Part shown: piece by piece, positions 1 to 7,530 of the stretch
Position numbering within the stretch: the stretch's first letter is position 1
Layout: each line of letters opens with the position of its first letter
DNA from: Fimenecus sp051881355
Lineage (GTDB): Bacteria; Bacillota; Clostridia; Oscillospirales; Acutalibacteraceae
Direction: 5' to 3'
Length of the DNA: 64,000 nt
Assembly: GCA_051881355.1 (NCBI GenBank)
Contig: JBJEPS010000069.1
Location: 1-64,000, forward strand
Position numbers and translations under genes: made by a program
The notes under the pieces: generated by a model
Seen by the model: the letters and a program-made list of their open reading frames with translations, nothing else
Databases searched by the model: none
What the model was told of the DNA's origin: nothing

Positions 1-1
1 T

Positions 2-151
2 CTCAATCCCGAGCTTTGGGACGAGCTGTTGACGCTGTATCACACCCACGAGGTAAAAATTGTATGGCTCAAAGGGCACGCGGGGCACCCTGAAAATGAG
101 CGATGTGACGTCCTTGCCGTGGCACAGTCAAAAAAATACACAAAAAATTGA
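2..151 (+). CDS. rnhA: Ribonuclease HI, 3' end only
   Basis: Only the last 49 codons are present; the 5' part lies left of the window. RNase HI cuts the RNA strand of RNA-DNA hybrids. The fragment carries the typical C-terminal pattern of the family: the stretch VKIVWLKGHAGHPENERCD matches the conserved segment in which the His after the lysine-glycine pair and the later Asp take part in metal-dependent catalysis. Reading frame 2 stays open from the first base to a TGA at 149-151. Identity is clear despite the short length. It is separated from the next gene by about 115 bases holding a promoter, so it probably ends its own transcription unit, although no strong terminator hairpin is visible. 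Confidence 0.85.
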   Translation, partial: LNPELWDELLTLYHTHEVKIVWLKGHAGHPENERCDVLAVAQSKKYTKN

Positions 152-185
152 GTTGAATTTGTACTGTTGTGCGCAAGGTTTTTGC

Positions 186-214
186 TTGAAAGCGCGCAAA
201 GAGTATGATAGTAT
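186..214 (+). promoter_or_regulatory. Probable sigma-A promoter of the sugar symporter gene
   Basis: TTGAAA at 186-191 and TAGTAT at 209-214 are separated by 17 bases. An overlapping alternative is TTGCTT (182-187) with TATGAT (204-209), spacer 16. Either places the start of transcription about 40 bases before the TTG start codon at 266. Confidence 0.45.
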
Positions 215-265
215 ATAACATATATTGGCAAATGTATTGCAAGTTCAAAAATAGGAAGTGGTTTT

Positions 266-1819
266 TTGGCAGATACAACAACTGTTACCGCATCTGAAAC
301 TGTGGAAACCGAAGTGGCACAAGTAGAAAAAAAGGTCTCTGCGCAAAACCGGCGGTATTTGCGCCCGCGTGAAATGTTCGCCTACTTGCTGACGGCATTC
401 GGGCAAAAGAATTTGAATGAGTTTGTCAACGGCAACCGTCAGTTTTTCATGATTAGTTTCCTCGGGATCTCCGGTAAAGCGTACGGCGTAATTATGTTTT
501 TGGAAATGCTGTATGACGCGCTGGACGACTCCCTTTCAGGCGTAATTATTGACCGCACGCGTACACGCTGGGGCAAATTGCGACCGTATTTGGCGATTGC
601 AACGCCGATTTGGTCTCTTGCAATCGTGATGCTGTTTACCACCCCCTCGTTTTTAAGCACAACAACAGCAAAGGTCATTTGGGCGGTCATTGCCATTTTC
701 GCGCACAATCTCGGCATGAGTTATTTCGGCGTTTGGCAGATTTTGCCGTTCGATATTACGCCGAACGCAAACGAGCGCAACAATCTGCTCGCTTCGCAGA
801 AATTCATGGAGCTGTTCGGCACCATGTTGCCCGCTCTTCTGCCGGTTTTCGTCGATTTACTGCCGCGGGTCACGGAAAATTCCGTCGGTATGCAGGACGT
901 ATATTCCGGCTATGCGGTCGTAATGGTGATTATTTCCGCCGCTACGGCGTTTTACGGATTTCATGTCATGCGCGAGCGTGTGCCGTTGCCCTCCCGCGAG
1001 CAAATGAAATCCGTCAGCATTTTAGAGTCTTTTAAAATTGCGTTTAAAAACCGTCCGATGTTGGTGCTCCAGTTAAACTACTTCTTTAACGGCTTTAAGG
1101 GCATCGGCGCATCGAACGAAAAATTCTTTTGGTTACATAATGCCGGCGCACTGTCATACTCTTCTATTGCAGGCTTGTTTACCGGTATTCCCGCCTTTAT
1201 TATTACGCCCTTAGTGCCCAAAATGATTCGCAAATTCGGTGCGAGAAACTTAGGTATCGGCGCAGGTCTTTTCGGCGGCGCAGCATACACACTGATGTGG
1301 ATTATCGGCTACAAGCCCTTCGGGGAATGGGATTCCGGCGGCAATATCGTCGCGAACCTTGTCTATATGACCATTATGCTGACCATTTGCGGTTTGCCGA
1401 ACTCCGTCATCAACGTGGTCGGAACAATTTTGCAGGGCGATGTGTATGACTACGGCGAGTGGAAATACGGTGTGCGCAACGAAGCGTTGATTGCCACTGT
1501 TTCGGGCTATTTCCAAAAAGCGGCAAACGCCATTAACGGGCTGTTGTCCGGCGTTGTGATTTCGCTGATTGGCTACACGGCGCACAAAGATGTATTCGGC
1601 AATGTTGTACGCGAAACCGACAGCAGCGTTTTACGCGGGTTCTGGTTTATTTTCTGCGTGATGCCCGCCTTGGCGCGCACGCTGTACGGCGTCTCGTTGA
1701 TTTTCTTCAACGTCCACGGCAAATTCAAAGAGCAAATGCTCAAAGATTTGGAAGAACGCCGTTTGGAAGCCGTCCAAAAAGTCAGTGCCGAAAATGCGCC
1801 GACAAACACGCAAGAATAA
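266..1819 (+). CDS. GPH-family (MelB-like) sugar:cation symporter
   Basis: Membrane transporter of 517 residues in the glycoside-pentoside-hexuronide branch of the major facilitator superfamily, which imports sugars with Na+ or H+. The N-terminal half has the acidic YDALDD segment (about 83-88) followed by DRTRTRWGKLRPY (about 96-108), the hallmark loop between helices 2 and 3 in this family. About twelve hydrophobic segments are visible, preceded by a polar N-terminal tail of about 30 residues and followed by a charged C-terminal tail. The start is TTG at 266, behind AGGAAG at 253-258. The gene stands alone between a promoter and a terminator. A GH27 alpha-galactosidase lies 7 kb away on the other strand, so an alpha-galactoside is one possible substrate, but that link is weak. 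Confidence 0.85.
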   Translation: MADTTTVTASETVETEVAQVEKKVSAQNRRYLRPREMFAYLLTAFGQKNLNEFVNGNRQFFMISFLGISGKAYGVIMFLEMLYDALDDSLSGVIIDRTRTRWGKLRPYLAIATPIWSLAIVMLFTTPSFLSTTTAKVIWAVIAIFAHNLGMSYFGVWQILPFDITPNANERNNLLASQKFMELFGTMLPALLPVFVDLLPRVTENSVGMQDVYSGYAVVMVIISAATAFYGFHVMRERVPLPSREQMKSVSILESFKIAFKNRPMLVLQLNYFFNGFKGIGASNEKFFWLHNAGALSYSSIAGLFTGIPAFIITPLVPKMIRKFGARNLGIGAGLFGGAAYTLMWIIGYKPFGEWDSGGNIVANLVYMTIMLTICGLPNSVINVVGTILQGDVYDYGEWKYGVRNEALIATVSGYFQKAANAINGLLSGVVISLIGYTAHKDVFGNVVRETDSSVLRGFWFIFCVMPALARTLYGVSLIFFNVHGKFKEQMLKDLEERRLEAVQKVSAENAPTNTQE

Positions 1820-1833
1820 TGCGATACGAATAT

Positions 1834-1864
1834 AAAAATCCCCCTCAAAAGAGGGGGATTTTTT
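1834..1864 (+). terminator. Intrinsic terminator after the symporter gene
   Basis: Perfect hairpin with arms AAAATCCCCCTC and GAGGGGGATTTT and an AAAA loop, ending in a run of six T. It begins 15 bases after the stop codon. Confidence 0.9.
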
Positions 1865-1925
1865 GACGGAATTTTGCAGAGCACGCAGACAGCACCCTAC
1901 GATAAATTTTTGTTTGCATATCCAA

Positions 1926-1980
1926 CTGTAGGGGTCGGCGTCCTCGACGACCCGTTGTAGGGGCTTTCCACGCCCGCCCG
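1926..1980. repeat. GTAGGGG-type dispersed intergenic repeat
   Basis: Non-coding stretch in which GTAGGGG occurs twice (from 1928 and 1957) around an inner inverted pair GGGTCG / CGACCC. GTAGGGG-rich stretches of this kind are familiar between genes in gut Clostridia. It abuts the palindromic element at 1982-2072, so the intergenic region is a mosaic of repeat modules. No coding potential is seen. Confidence 0.5.
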
Positions 1981-1981
1981 A

Positions 1982-2072
1982 TTGTCATTCTGAGCCGTTA
2001 GGCGAAGAATCTCGTTCCACACATTCTATACTTTATGCTGTTTGAGGTTCTTCACTTCGTTCAGAATGACAA
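1982..2072. repeat. 91-bp palindromic (MITE-like) repeat element
   Basis: The ends are perfect 12-base inverted repeats, TTGTCATTCTGA (1982-1993) and TCAGAATGACAA (2061-2072). Pairing continues inward between GAAGAATCTC (2004-2013) and GAGGTTCTTC (2044-2053). The right half recurs at 33641-33668 next to an AT-rich gene. The element lies between the convergent symporter and recO genes and carries no reading frame of note. It could be a non-autonomous mobile element or a REP-like extragenic repeat. Confidence 0.6.
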
Positions 2073-2108
2073 ATGAAAATTTAAATTTTTATTTGTAAGC
2101 ACTGTATT

Positions 2109-2855
2109 TCACCCGATGGCCTGCACGGAATTGTAAAAGTCGAGGGTTTTGAATTTACGTTCGGTTATCTTCAGCAAATAGGTTTCGGTGATATAGGAAA
2201 GCTCGTCCAGCAGTCCTTCGTCCATTTGAAAGGCGTACAATCCCTTCATTTCGGAAAAGACGATATGCCGCATGGCGTTGACGATATCCAGCGGCAAGGC
2301 AAACGGCGCTGTGGCAGGAGCGCAGTTTTCGCAGTACAAAAGCCCCTCCTGCATATCAAAATACATGGTATTCGTTTCAAATATGCCGCAGTGCTCACAC
2401 GCCACCAAATTCGGCGCATAGCCCGCAAGGGTTAGTAAACGCAGTTCGGTAATCGCTTTCAGTTGTTTCGGCGAATATGTATCGTTGCACAGAAAGTACA
2501 ACGAATTTAAAATCACTTTCAAATTGTCTTTGGCGTTTTCCTCTTCAGGAGAAAACGCGTAGCCCAGTTCCAAAAAATACTCGGCAAGCGCCAATTTGTC
2601 AATGCTTTCTCGCAGTTTAAAAAACAGTTCAATCGGTTGTGCTTCGTCCACGACAAAGCTGTCCTTTGTCTGCGTGAGCGTCAACGCGGTATAGCAGAAT
2701 TTGCCGGTTGCCGCGCCCTTTTTGCTTTTCACGGCTTTGCCGCCGCGCACAAATGCGCGCAAGGTGCCGCGGTCCTCAGTCAGCACCGTCACCAGCTTGT
2801 CGCGCTCACCGATACTCTGTTCTTTGAGTATCAGTCCCTTGGTTTTGAAGGTCAT
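2109..2855 (-). CDS. recO: DNA repair protein RecO
   Basis: Protein of 248 residues, normal for RecO, which with RecF and RecR loads RecA onto SSB-coated single-stranded DNA during recombinational repair. The N-terminal part (from about residue 3, TFKTKGLILKEQSIGERDK) is the OB-fold typical of the family. In the second half a zinc-binding set CEHC ... CENC (about residues 158-181) is intact. The ATG start follows GAGGT by nine bases. It is the last gene of a minus-strand set with era and a small YqzL-like gene, an order widespread in Firmicutes. The start of recO overlaps the end of that small frame by 50 bases, suggesting translational coupling. Confidence 0.95.
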   Translation of the reverse strand: MTFKTKGLILKEQSIGERDKLVTVLTEDRGTLRAFVRGGKAVKSKKGAATGKFCYTALTLTQTKDSFVVDEAQPIELFFKLRESIDKLALAEYFLELGYAFSPEEENAKDNLKVILNSLYFLCNDTYSPKQLKAITELRLLTLAGYAPNLVACEHCGIFETNTMYFDMQEGLLYCENCAPATAPFALPLDIVNAMRHIVFSEMKGLYAFQMDEGLLDELSYITETYLLKITERKFKTLDFYNSVQAIG

Positions 2856-2976
2856 AGGGTTTTACCTCGTCTACGGCATTTTGCAGGTCTTGTTTGTTCG
2901 CACAATACGCCAAATAGTCCTGCACACTGCCGCTGTGTATAAAAATATCCCAATAGGTTTTATCCAAAACATTCAC
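2806..2976 (-). CDS. yqzL: Small YqzL-like protein between era and recO
   Basis: Frame of 56 codons filling the gap between era and recO. From a GTG at 2976 it reads VNVLDKTYWDIFIHSGSVQD and continues with YLAY. The spacing of Trp, Phe, Ser-Gly-Ser and Tyr-Leu resembles the short YqzL protein found at exactly this place in Bacillus and other Firmicutes, where it is about 47 residues long. Its function is unknown. The start is uncertain: GTG at 2974-2976 has only a weak GAAAG upstream, and a TTG three codons later is possible. The last 16 codons overlap the recO start in another frame. Position and pattern support a real gene; a spurious frame is still possible. Confidence 0.6.
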   Translation of the reverse strand: MNVLDKTYWDIFIHSGSVQDYLAYCANKQDLQNAVDEVKPYDLQNQGTDTQRTEYR

Positions 2977-3032
2977 CGCTTTCAAAAGGCTTTATATCTT
3001 TACCTTAGCCTTAAAAAGCGGTGAAATACCTG

Positions 3033-3935
3033 TCAATCCAATCCAAAATTGTGAATGAGTCCCTCACGGTTGCGCCAGTCCTCTTTCACCTTGACCCACA
3101 CCTGCAAATTGACCTTGCAGTCAAAAAAGCGTTCCATATCCTGCCGCGCAAAGGTTGAGATTTTTTTGAGCATTTTCCCGCCCTTGCCGATAATAATACC
3201 TTTGTGCGTTTCGCGCTCGCAGTAAATGGTTGCATCAATATCCACAATCCCCGAGCCGTCTTCACGTTCGCGCATTTTCTCAATTGAAACCGCCGCGCCA
3301 TGGGGAATTTCTTTGTCCAAAAGCCGGAGCATTTTTTCGCGTATCATTTCAGCTGCAAGCACCCGTTCGGGCTGGTCGGTTAAGGTGTCATCCGGGAAAA
3401 AGTGCTCGCTTTCAAATGCTTGCTTTTTGAGTTCATCGAGCAAAATGTTCATCCCGTTACCGTCGGCGGCGGAAACGGGTATCACCGCTTCAAAATCCAT
3501 TAGACTTGAAAGATACGCTATACGCGCCATCAAATCGGTTTTGTCTTTCACAGTATCGATTTTATTGACCGCCAACAGCGTCGGGATTTTTGCTTTTTTG
3601 ATTTTGTTGAGCAATTCAAGCTCCGCTTCGTTACATTCTTTGTCGAGCGCCTCGGCAACGAACAAACAAGCGTCCACACCCGCAATACTGTCGGACACGG
3701 CTTGGACCATTTTTTCGCCCAATTTTGTGCGCGGGCGGTGGAAGCCCGGTGTATCGGTAAACACTAACTGCACATTGTCATCGGTCGTGAGCACGCCCAT
3801 AATGCGCGTACGTGTGGTTTGCGGCTTGCTGGATACAATCGCAATTTTACTGCCCAACAGGCGGTTTAAAATCGAGGATTTACCGACATTTGCCTTGCCG
3901 ACAATGGCGATAAAAGCAGTTTTTGGAGTTTGCAT
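3033..3935 (-). CDS. era: GTPase Era
   Basis: Essential GTPase of 300 residues that binds the 3' end of 16S rRNA and helps to mature the small ribosomal subunit. The G domain is complete: P-loop GKANVGKSS (13-21), the effector threonines in KPQTTRTR (about 37-44), DTPG (61-64) and NKID (124-127). The C-terminal KH RNA-binding domain is shown by GIIIGKGGKMLKKI. Length and all motifs are normal. It is preceded by ybeY and dgkA and followed by the YqzL-like gene and recO. Era and YbeY both act on 16S rRNA, so the neighbourhood makes functional sense. Confidence 0.97.
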   Translation of the reverse strand: MQTPKTAFIAIVGKANVGKSSILNRLLGSKIAIVSSKPQTTRTRIMGVLTTDDNVQLVFTDTPGFHRPRTKLGEKMVQAVSDSIAGVDACLFVAEALDKECNEAELELLNKIKKAKIPTLLAVNKIDTVKDKTDLMARIAYLSSLMDFEAVIPVSAADGNGMNILLDELKKQAFESEHFFPDDTLTDQPERVLAAEMIREKMLRLLDKEIPHGAAVSIEKMREREDGSGIVDIDATIYCERETHKGIIIGKGGKMLKKISTFARQDMERFFDCKVNLQVWVKVKEDWRNREGLIHNFGLD

Positions 3936-3944
3936 AAAATAAAT

Positions 3945-4445
3945 TTAATCCTTTCCGGAATTTGTGCTGTTATCCTGTGTGCTGTTTTTACCAAAGCCTT
4001 TGAAAATAAACACGGTCGCGAGCGCTACGGACAGCAAAAAGACAAGCAACATATGCGGCTTGTCGCAATAGTATTGAAACATTGCCAAAAACGCCGCTTT
4101 TTGCCCCAAAATCGCGATGCCGACGCATACTGAGAAAATTGCGGCAACCAGCACCGCGCCTGCGGCGGTATCTTTTGCAATTTTGCCTTTTTCGGTATGC
4201 TGTTCACTTGCCAAATCCACCGCGCGCTCTACGGCAGTGTTGACCAGTTCCAGCGCAACAACCAAGGCGTTTGCTAAAAACAGCACAGCAAACTGCGTGC
4301 GCGTCACCTCGAAAAAGTCATACACGGTCAAAAAGGTATACATATACACCATACAGGTGAAGTGAATACGCATATTGCGCTCGTATTTCAGCGCATACCA
4401 TATGCCGCGAAAGGCATAGCCAAAGCTCTTTACTAAACTTTTCAT
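3945..4445 (-). CDS. dgkA: Diacylglycerol/undecaprenol kinase family protein
   Basis: Small integral membrane kinase of 166 residues. In Gram-positive bacteria this family phosphorylates undecaprenol, recycling the lipid carrier of cell-wall synthesis, rather than diacylglycerol. The signature ELVNTAVERAVDL (about 66-78) and the following AKDTAAGAVL carry the catalytic Glu, Asn and Asp. It is longer than the 120-130 residues usual for the family because of an extra C-terminal hydrophobic segment (about 130-150) and a polar tail rich in Asn and Ser. It lies 6 bases from ybeY and 9 bases from era in one operon. Confidence 0.93.
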   Translation of the reverse strand: MKSLVKSFGYAFRGIWYALKYERNMRIHFTCMVYMYTFLTVYDFFEVTRTQFAVLFLANALVVALELVNTAVERAVDLASEQHTEKGKIAKDTAAGAVLVAAIFSVCVGIAILGQKAAFLAMFQYYCDKPHMLLVFLLSVALATVFIFKGFGKNSTQDNSTNSGKD

Positions 4446-4451
4446 CGCTCT

Positions 4452-4958
4452 TTATTCGCCGTCAAAATAGTAACTGCCGTTACGTTTGAGCCCCAACTGG
4501 GTCAAAACAGCTTCTTCCTTTTCGCGCATATGTACGGCTTCCAAGCCGCCGTTCACATGGTCATACCCCAAAAGGTGGAGCATGGAATGTACGGTCAAAA
4601 ACGCGACCTCGCGCTGTAAGGGGTGACCGTATTCCTCCGCTTGCGCGACGGCGCGCTCCATGGAAATCACAATATCCCCGAGCATCTTTGCGCCTGTTTC
4701 GGGGTTGACATCATACACGCCGTTTTCCCCAAGCGGGAAAGACAGCACATCGGTCGCCTTGTCGATATTGCGGTGCTGTTTGTTCAGTTCCTGAATTCTT
4801 GCGTCGTCCACAAAGGTGACGCTGATTTCAGCGGAGCCTTCAAAATTCTCCTGCACCAAAACTGCGTGGCAGCAACGGCGTACAAGCATACGCACACCTG
4901 TTGGAATTTTGACTTCTTTTTGGTCGTTGGCAATCATCACTTTGATTTTATCCGTCAT
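4452..4958 (-). CDS. ybeY: Endoribonuclease YbeY
   Basis: Zinc-dependent RNase of 168 residues acting in 16S rRNA 3'-end maturation and ribosome quality control. The metal site HSMLHLLGYDH (about 128-138) is complete, with three His ligands in the H-x3-H-x5-H arrangement. The preceding SFPLGE (about 94-99) and GDIVIS strand are also typical. The ATG overlaps the phoH stop codon by four bases, pointing to translational coupling. In many Clostridia a pgpH phosphodiesterase gene sits between phoH and ybeY; here it is absent. Confidence 0.95.
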   Translation of the reverse strand: MTDKIKVMIANDQKEVKIPTGVRMLVRRCCHAVLVQENFEGSAEISVTFVDDARIQELNKQHRNIDKATDVLSFPLGENGVYDVNPETGAKMLGDIVISMERAVAQAEEYGHPLQREVAFLTVHSMLHLLGYDHVNGGLEAVHMREKEEAVLTQLGLKRNGSYYFDGE

Positions 4959-5917
4959 TTGCGTTTTGCCTCCTCGTTCTTTTCATATGCTTTGATAATA
5001 TCCTGCACCAACTTGTGGCGCACCACATCTTTTTCGGTAAACCGACAAATAGAAATGTCGGGAATGTCCTTTAAAATTTTCATCGCCTGCAACAGCCCCG
5101 ACTTTTTGCCGTCGGGCAGGTCAATCTGTGTAATATCCCCCGTCACCACCATTTTGGAGTTGAACCCTAAGCGCGTTAAGAACATTTTCATTTGCTCTTT
5201 GGTGGTATTCTGCGCCTCATCGAGAATAATAAAACTGTCATCGAGCGTTCTGCCGCGCATATACGCAAGCGGCGCAACTTCAATACTGCCACGCTCCTGA
5301 TAACGCTGAAACGCTTCAGCACCCAACATATCAAACAGCGCGTCGTACAAAGGGCGCAAATACGGGTCCACCTTTTGCTGTAAATCGCCGGGCAAAAAGC
5401 CCAATTTTTCGCCCGCTTCCACAGCGGGGCGCGTTAAAATAATACGGTTGACTTCTTTTGCGCGGAACGCCGTTACCGCCATAGCCACTGCCAAATACGT
5501 TTTTCCAGTACCCGCAGGACCTGCGCCCAAGGTGATGGTGTTTTGACGAATTGCCTCGACATACTTTTTCTGCCCCAAGGTTTTGGGTTTAACAGGTTTC
5601 CCCTTTGCCGTCATACAAATACAGTCGCCGACCAACCCCGAGAGCTTGTCCTCTGCCCCCTCATTGACGAGAGAGAGCACATAACGCACATTTTGTTCGG
5701 ACAACGCCTCGCCTTTGTTGATGAGCATTAACAAACCGTTCACGGCGCGGACGGCTTTTTGCACATCGTCCGCTTCGCCGCTGATTTTTAAATCCGACCC
5801 GCGGCTCAACACCTTTACGCGGAACTCCTGCTCAATCTGCCGAATATTCTCATCAAAACTGCCGAACAGGCTGACCGCGTGCTCCATACGGTCAACGTTT
5901 ATCATCTGTTCAAACAA
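4955..5917 (-). CDS. phoH: PhoH-like ATPase
   Basis: P-loop protein of about 320 residues related to the nucleotide-binding half of superfamily 1 helicases. PhoH-like proteins neighbour ybeY in many bacteria and are thought to act in RNA metabolism. The Walker A motif GAGPAGTGKT and the Walker B-type segment SFIILDEAQN are intact, and TGDITQIDLP follows. The N-terminal part is the small domain usual in the family. The best start is TTG at 5917, seven bases after GGGAG; an upstream TTG at 5938 and an ATG at 5905 are alternatives. A promoter at 5960-5988 overlaps the end of yqfD, so phoH can be transcribed apart from the sporulation genes. Confidence 0.93.
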   Translation of the reverse strand: MFEQMINVDRMEHAVSLFGSFDENIRQIEQEFRVKVLSRGSDLKISGEADDVQKAVRAVNGLLMLINKGEALSEQNVRYVLSLVNEGAEDKLSGLVGDCICMTAKGKPVKPKTLGQKKYVEAIRQNTITLGAGPAGTGKTYLAVAMAVTAFRAKEVNRIILTRPAVEAGEKLGFLPGDLQQKVDPYLRPLYDALFDMLGAEAFQRYQERGSIEVAPLAYMRGRTLDDSFIILDEAQNTTKEQMKMFLTRLGFNSKMVVTGDITQIDLPDGKKSGLLQAMKILKDIPDISICRFTEKDVVRHKLVQDIIKAYEKNEEAKRK

Positions 5918-5959
5918 CGAACCACTCCCACACGACAAAATTCTGTTGAAATTTAATAT

Positions 5960-5988
5960 ATTATAACACAGATTTTGTGATTAGTCAC
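5960..5988 (-). promoter_or_regulatory. Promoter for phoH and following genes
   Basis: On the minus strand GTGACT (5983-5988) and a perfect TATAAT (5960-5965) are spaced by 17 bases. The -35 box overlaps the stop codon of yqfD, giving phoH-ybeY-dgkA-era-recO a vegetative promoter separate from the sporulation genes. Confidence 0.6.
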
Positions 5989-7153
5989 TAATTTTTTCTA
6001 CAAAAATCTCCTGATTCACCCCGATTTCTTTTTCACAAATGATTGAGGCGCGCACACACGGCACGCCCTCTTCTCGTTCAAAGACCACCTTTTCCTCCAA
6101 TATTACGCCTTCCTGCCAAAGCGCCTTATACGCGGCAGTAAAGCTTTTGGCGGCATATCGCAGAGCGTCTGTCTCGTTTGCAAATGAAAATTCCGACGAA
6201 AAATCCATGATGCGGTCATACAAAATTCCGACCGGCAATGCTGTATCGCCATTCGAAAGGTATTCGGCGGTTTGGTAAGCTTTTTCACGCAAAGCAGGTG
6301 CAAGCGGCAATTTCACACCGAAAAAAAACAGAATTTTACGTTCTTGTACCCCGCTGCATTGCAAAAACGGCTCTGCCGGACAGGTGAACAGCAAATTTCG
6401 CTCTACACGTGCGTACACCTTGCCCTGTGCGCCTTTCAGCGTCTCGGAATTGTCCAAATTTTGTACAACACCGGAAATGAGCAAATCCCCTTTGAGCACC
6501 GCCGAGCCGACCGGTAACGCCGCTGTACCGGAAAACACCTCTATTTTGGTTAGTATACCGTCTTCACCTGCAATTATGTTCGAGGGCGTAAAAGTATCCA
6601 GAATTTTGGGTTGCTCTATCGCCTCTCGCACCTCAATAACCGCTTTGCAGTTGTCAATATTGACCGCCGCCCAGGAAAGTGTATCTAAATTTTCCATCAA
6701 GCCGTCTGCCAACACTTCTCCGCTGATGCGACTGCGGCGAACGCCGACATGCAGTCCTAAATTTTCTGTGATTTCTAAAATGGTTTCGGTTGGGATTTCA
6801 CTGTTTCCTGTCACTTCTATCGTCCAAATATGCCCTGAAAGCACCGCAATCAGCAAAGCAGACACCGCAATACCGCATAAAAGACCGACACGTTTTTTGT
6901 TGCGCGCCGAAAAAAACGGCAGACCGTGTTTTTCTGCAATCCGTACGCGCACGCCCGAACGGTAAGCCACGGGTCGAATGCGTTTATACGCGCGAATAGA
7001 GGTTTTGCCCGAAAAATATTCGCCGTGGCTTTGCAAATCCCAAAGCGGAATATGATATTTTACACACAAATTTAAAAAGCGCTCGGGAAATCCCCCGTAC
7101 CCTGTAAACAGAACATAACCCAAAATACTGCGCAGCAATTTGACAATCAGCAA
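5981..7153 (-). CDS. yqfD: Sporulation protein YqfD
   Basis: Protein of 390 residues of the YqfD family, which in Bacillus is made in the mother cell under sigma-E and is needed for efficient sporulation. A cytoplasmic N-terminal region of about 85 residues is followed by one strong membrane segment (about 88-107, VGLLCGIAVSALLIAVLSGH). A long extracytoplasmic part then begins IWTIEVTGNSEIPTETILEI, a POTRA-like stretch similar to that in FtsQ/DivIB-type proteins. The start is TTG at 7153 behind GGAGGAG, six bases away. It follows yqfC by 15 bases; the yqfC-yqfD pair upstream of phoH is a conserved arrangement in spore formers. Confidence 0.9.
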   Translation of the reverse strand: MLIVKLLRSILGYVLFTGYGGFPERFLNLCVKYHIPLWDLQSHGEYFSGKTSIRAYKRIRPVAYRSGVRVRIAEKHGLPFFSARNKKRVGLLCGIAVSALLIAVLSGHIWTIEVTGNSEIPTETILEITENLGLHVGVRRSRISGEVLADGLMENLDTLSWAAVNIDNCKAVIEVREAIEQPKILDTFTPSNIIAGEDGILTKIEVFSGTAALPVGSAVLKGDLLISGVVQNLDNSETLKGAQGKVYARVERNLLFTCPAEPFLQCSGVQERKILFFFGVKLPLAPALREKAYQTAEYLSNGDTALPVGILYDRIMDFSSEFSFANETDALRYAAKSFTAAYKALWQEGVILEEKVVFEREEGVPCVRASIICEKEIGVNQEIFVEKISD

Positions 7154-7168
7154 ACCGTTCTCCTCCCA

Positions 7169-7450
7169 CTACCTTGTAAACTCTACAGACTGTATGTCGC
7201 CGTAGATTTCGGTTTGACTTTCGGAATAGGCGCGAATGGTCAGATTGCGCCCGTAAAACCGCAGTACGCACGCACCGGCGTTGAGGGCAATCCCGTCTTC
7301 GGTGTATTCCAGCACGCCTTTACAGCCGTCCACGACTGCCTCGCCGTTGCCGAGCATTTCGATATACGGTATGTCGCGTGCCGCTTTTTCAGTAAGCTCT
7401 GACAACGCACCGTTCGCGCGCTTTGCAGATTGTCTTTTTTGCCTGCGCAT
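7169..7450 (-). CDS. yqfC: Sporulation protein YqfC (YabP/YqfC family)
   Basis: Short protein of about 93 residues. It shows the compact beta-rich YabP/YqfC pattern: IPYIEMLGNGEAVVDGCKGV, then LEYTEDGIALNAGACVLRF, then the closing LTIRAY. YqfC and YqfD work together in the mother cell; disruption in Bacillus impairs spore formation. The start chosen is ATG at 7450, six bases after GGGGTG (7457-7462); an ATG six codons upstream at 7468 lacks a ribosome site. It faces ylbJ, another sporulation gene, across about 80 bases. Confidence 0.88.
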   Translation of the reverse strand: MRRQKRQSAKRANGALSELTEKAARDIPYIEMLGNGEAVVDGCKGVLEYTEDGIALNAGACVLRFYGRNLTIRAYSESQTEIYGDIQSVEFTR

Positions 7451-7472
7451 TTTGTTCACCCCACTCATAGAA

Positions 7473-7496
7473 ATTTATGCGCGCGCATATAAATTC
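7473..7496. promoter_or_regulatory. Palindrome between divergent yqfC and ylbJ
   Basis: A perfect 12-base palindrome ATGCGCGCGCAT (7477-7488) is flanked by ATTT and ATAAAT, so near-symmetrical AT-rich boxes face both genes. It may be a shared operator or two back-to-back sporulation promoters. No confident sigma-A or sigma-E promoter could be assigned by eye. Confidence 0.35.
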
Positions 7497-7530
7497 AGTA
7501 CCGAGGCGGTCAAAAAAGGGGATTATTTCG

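Noticed and set aside
1926..1980. CRISPR-like direct repeats (GTAGGGG twice)
   Set aside because: Only two short copies with no regular spacer and no cas genes in the window.
3226..3942. 238-codon plus-strand frame opposite era
   Set aside because: It lies entirely antisense to a clear era gene and shows only Ser/Ala-rich low-complexity sequence, as expected for a shadow frame.
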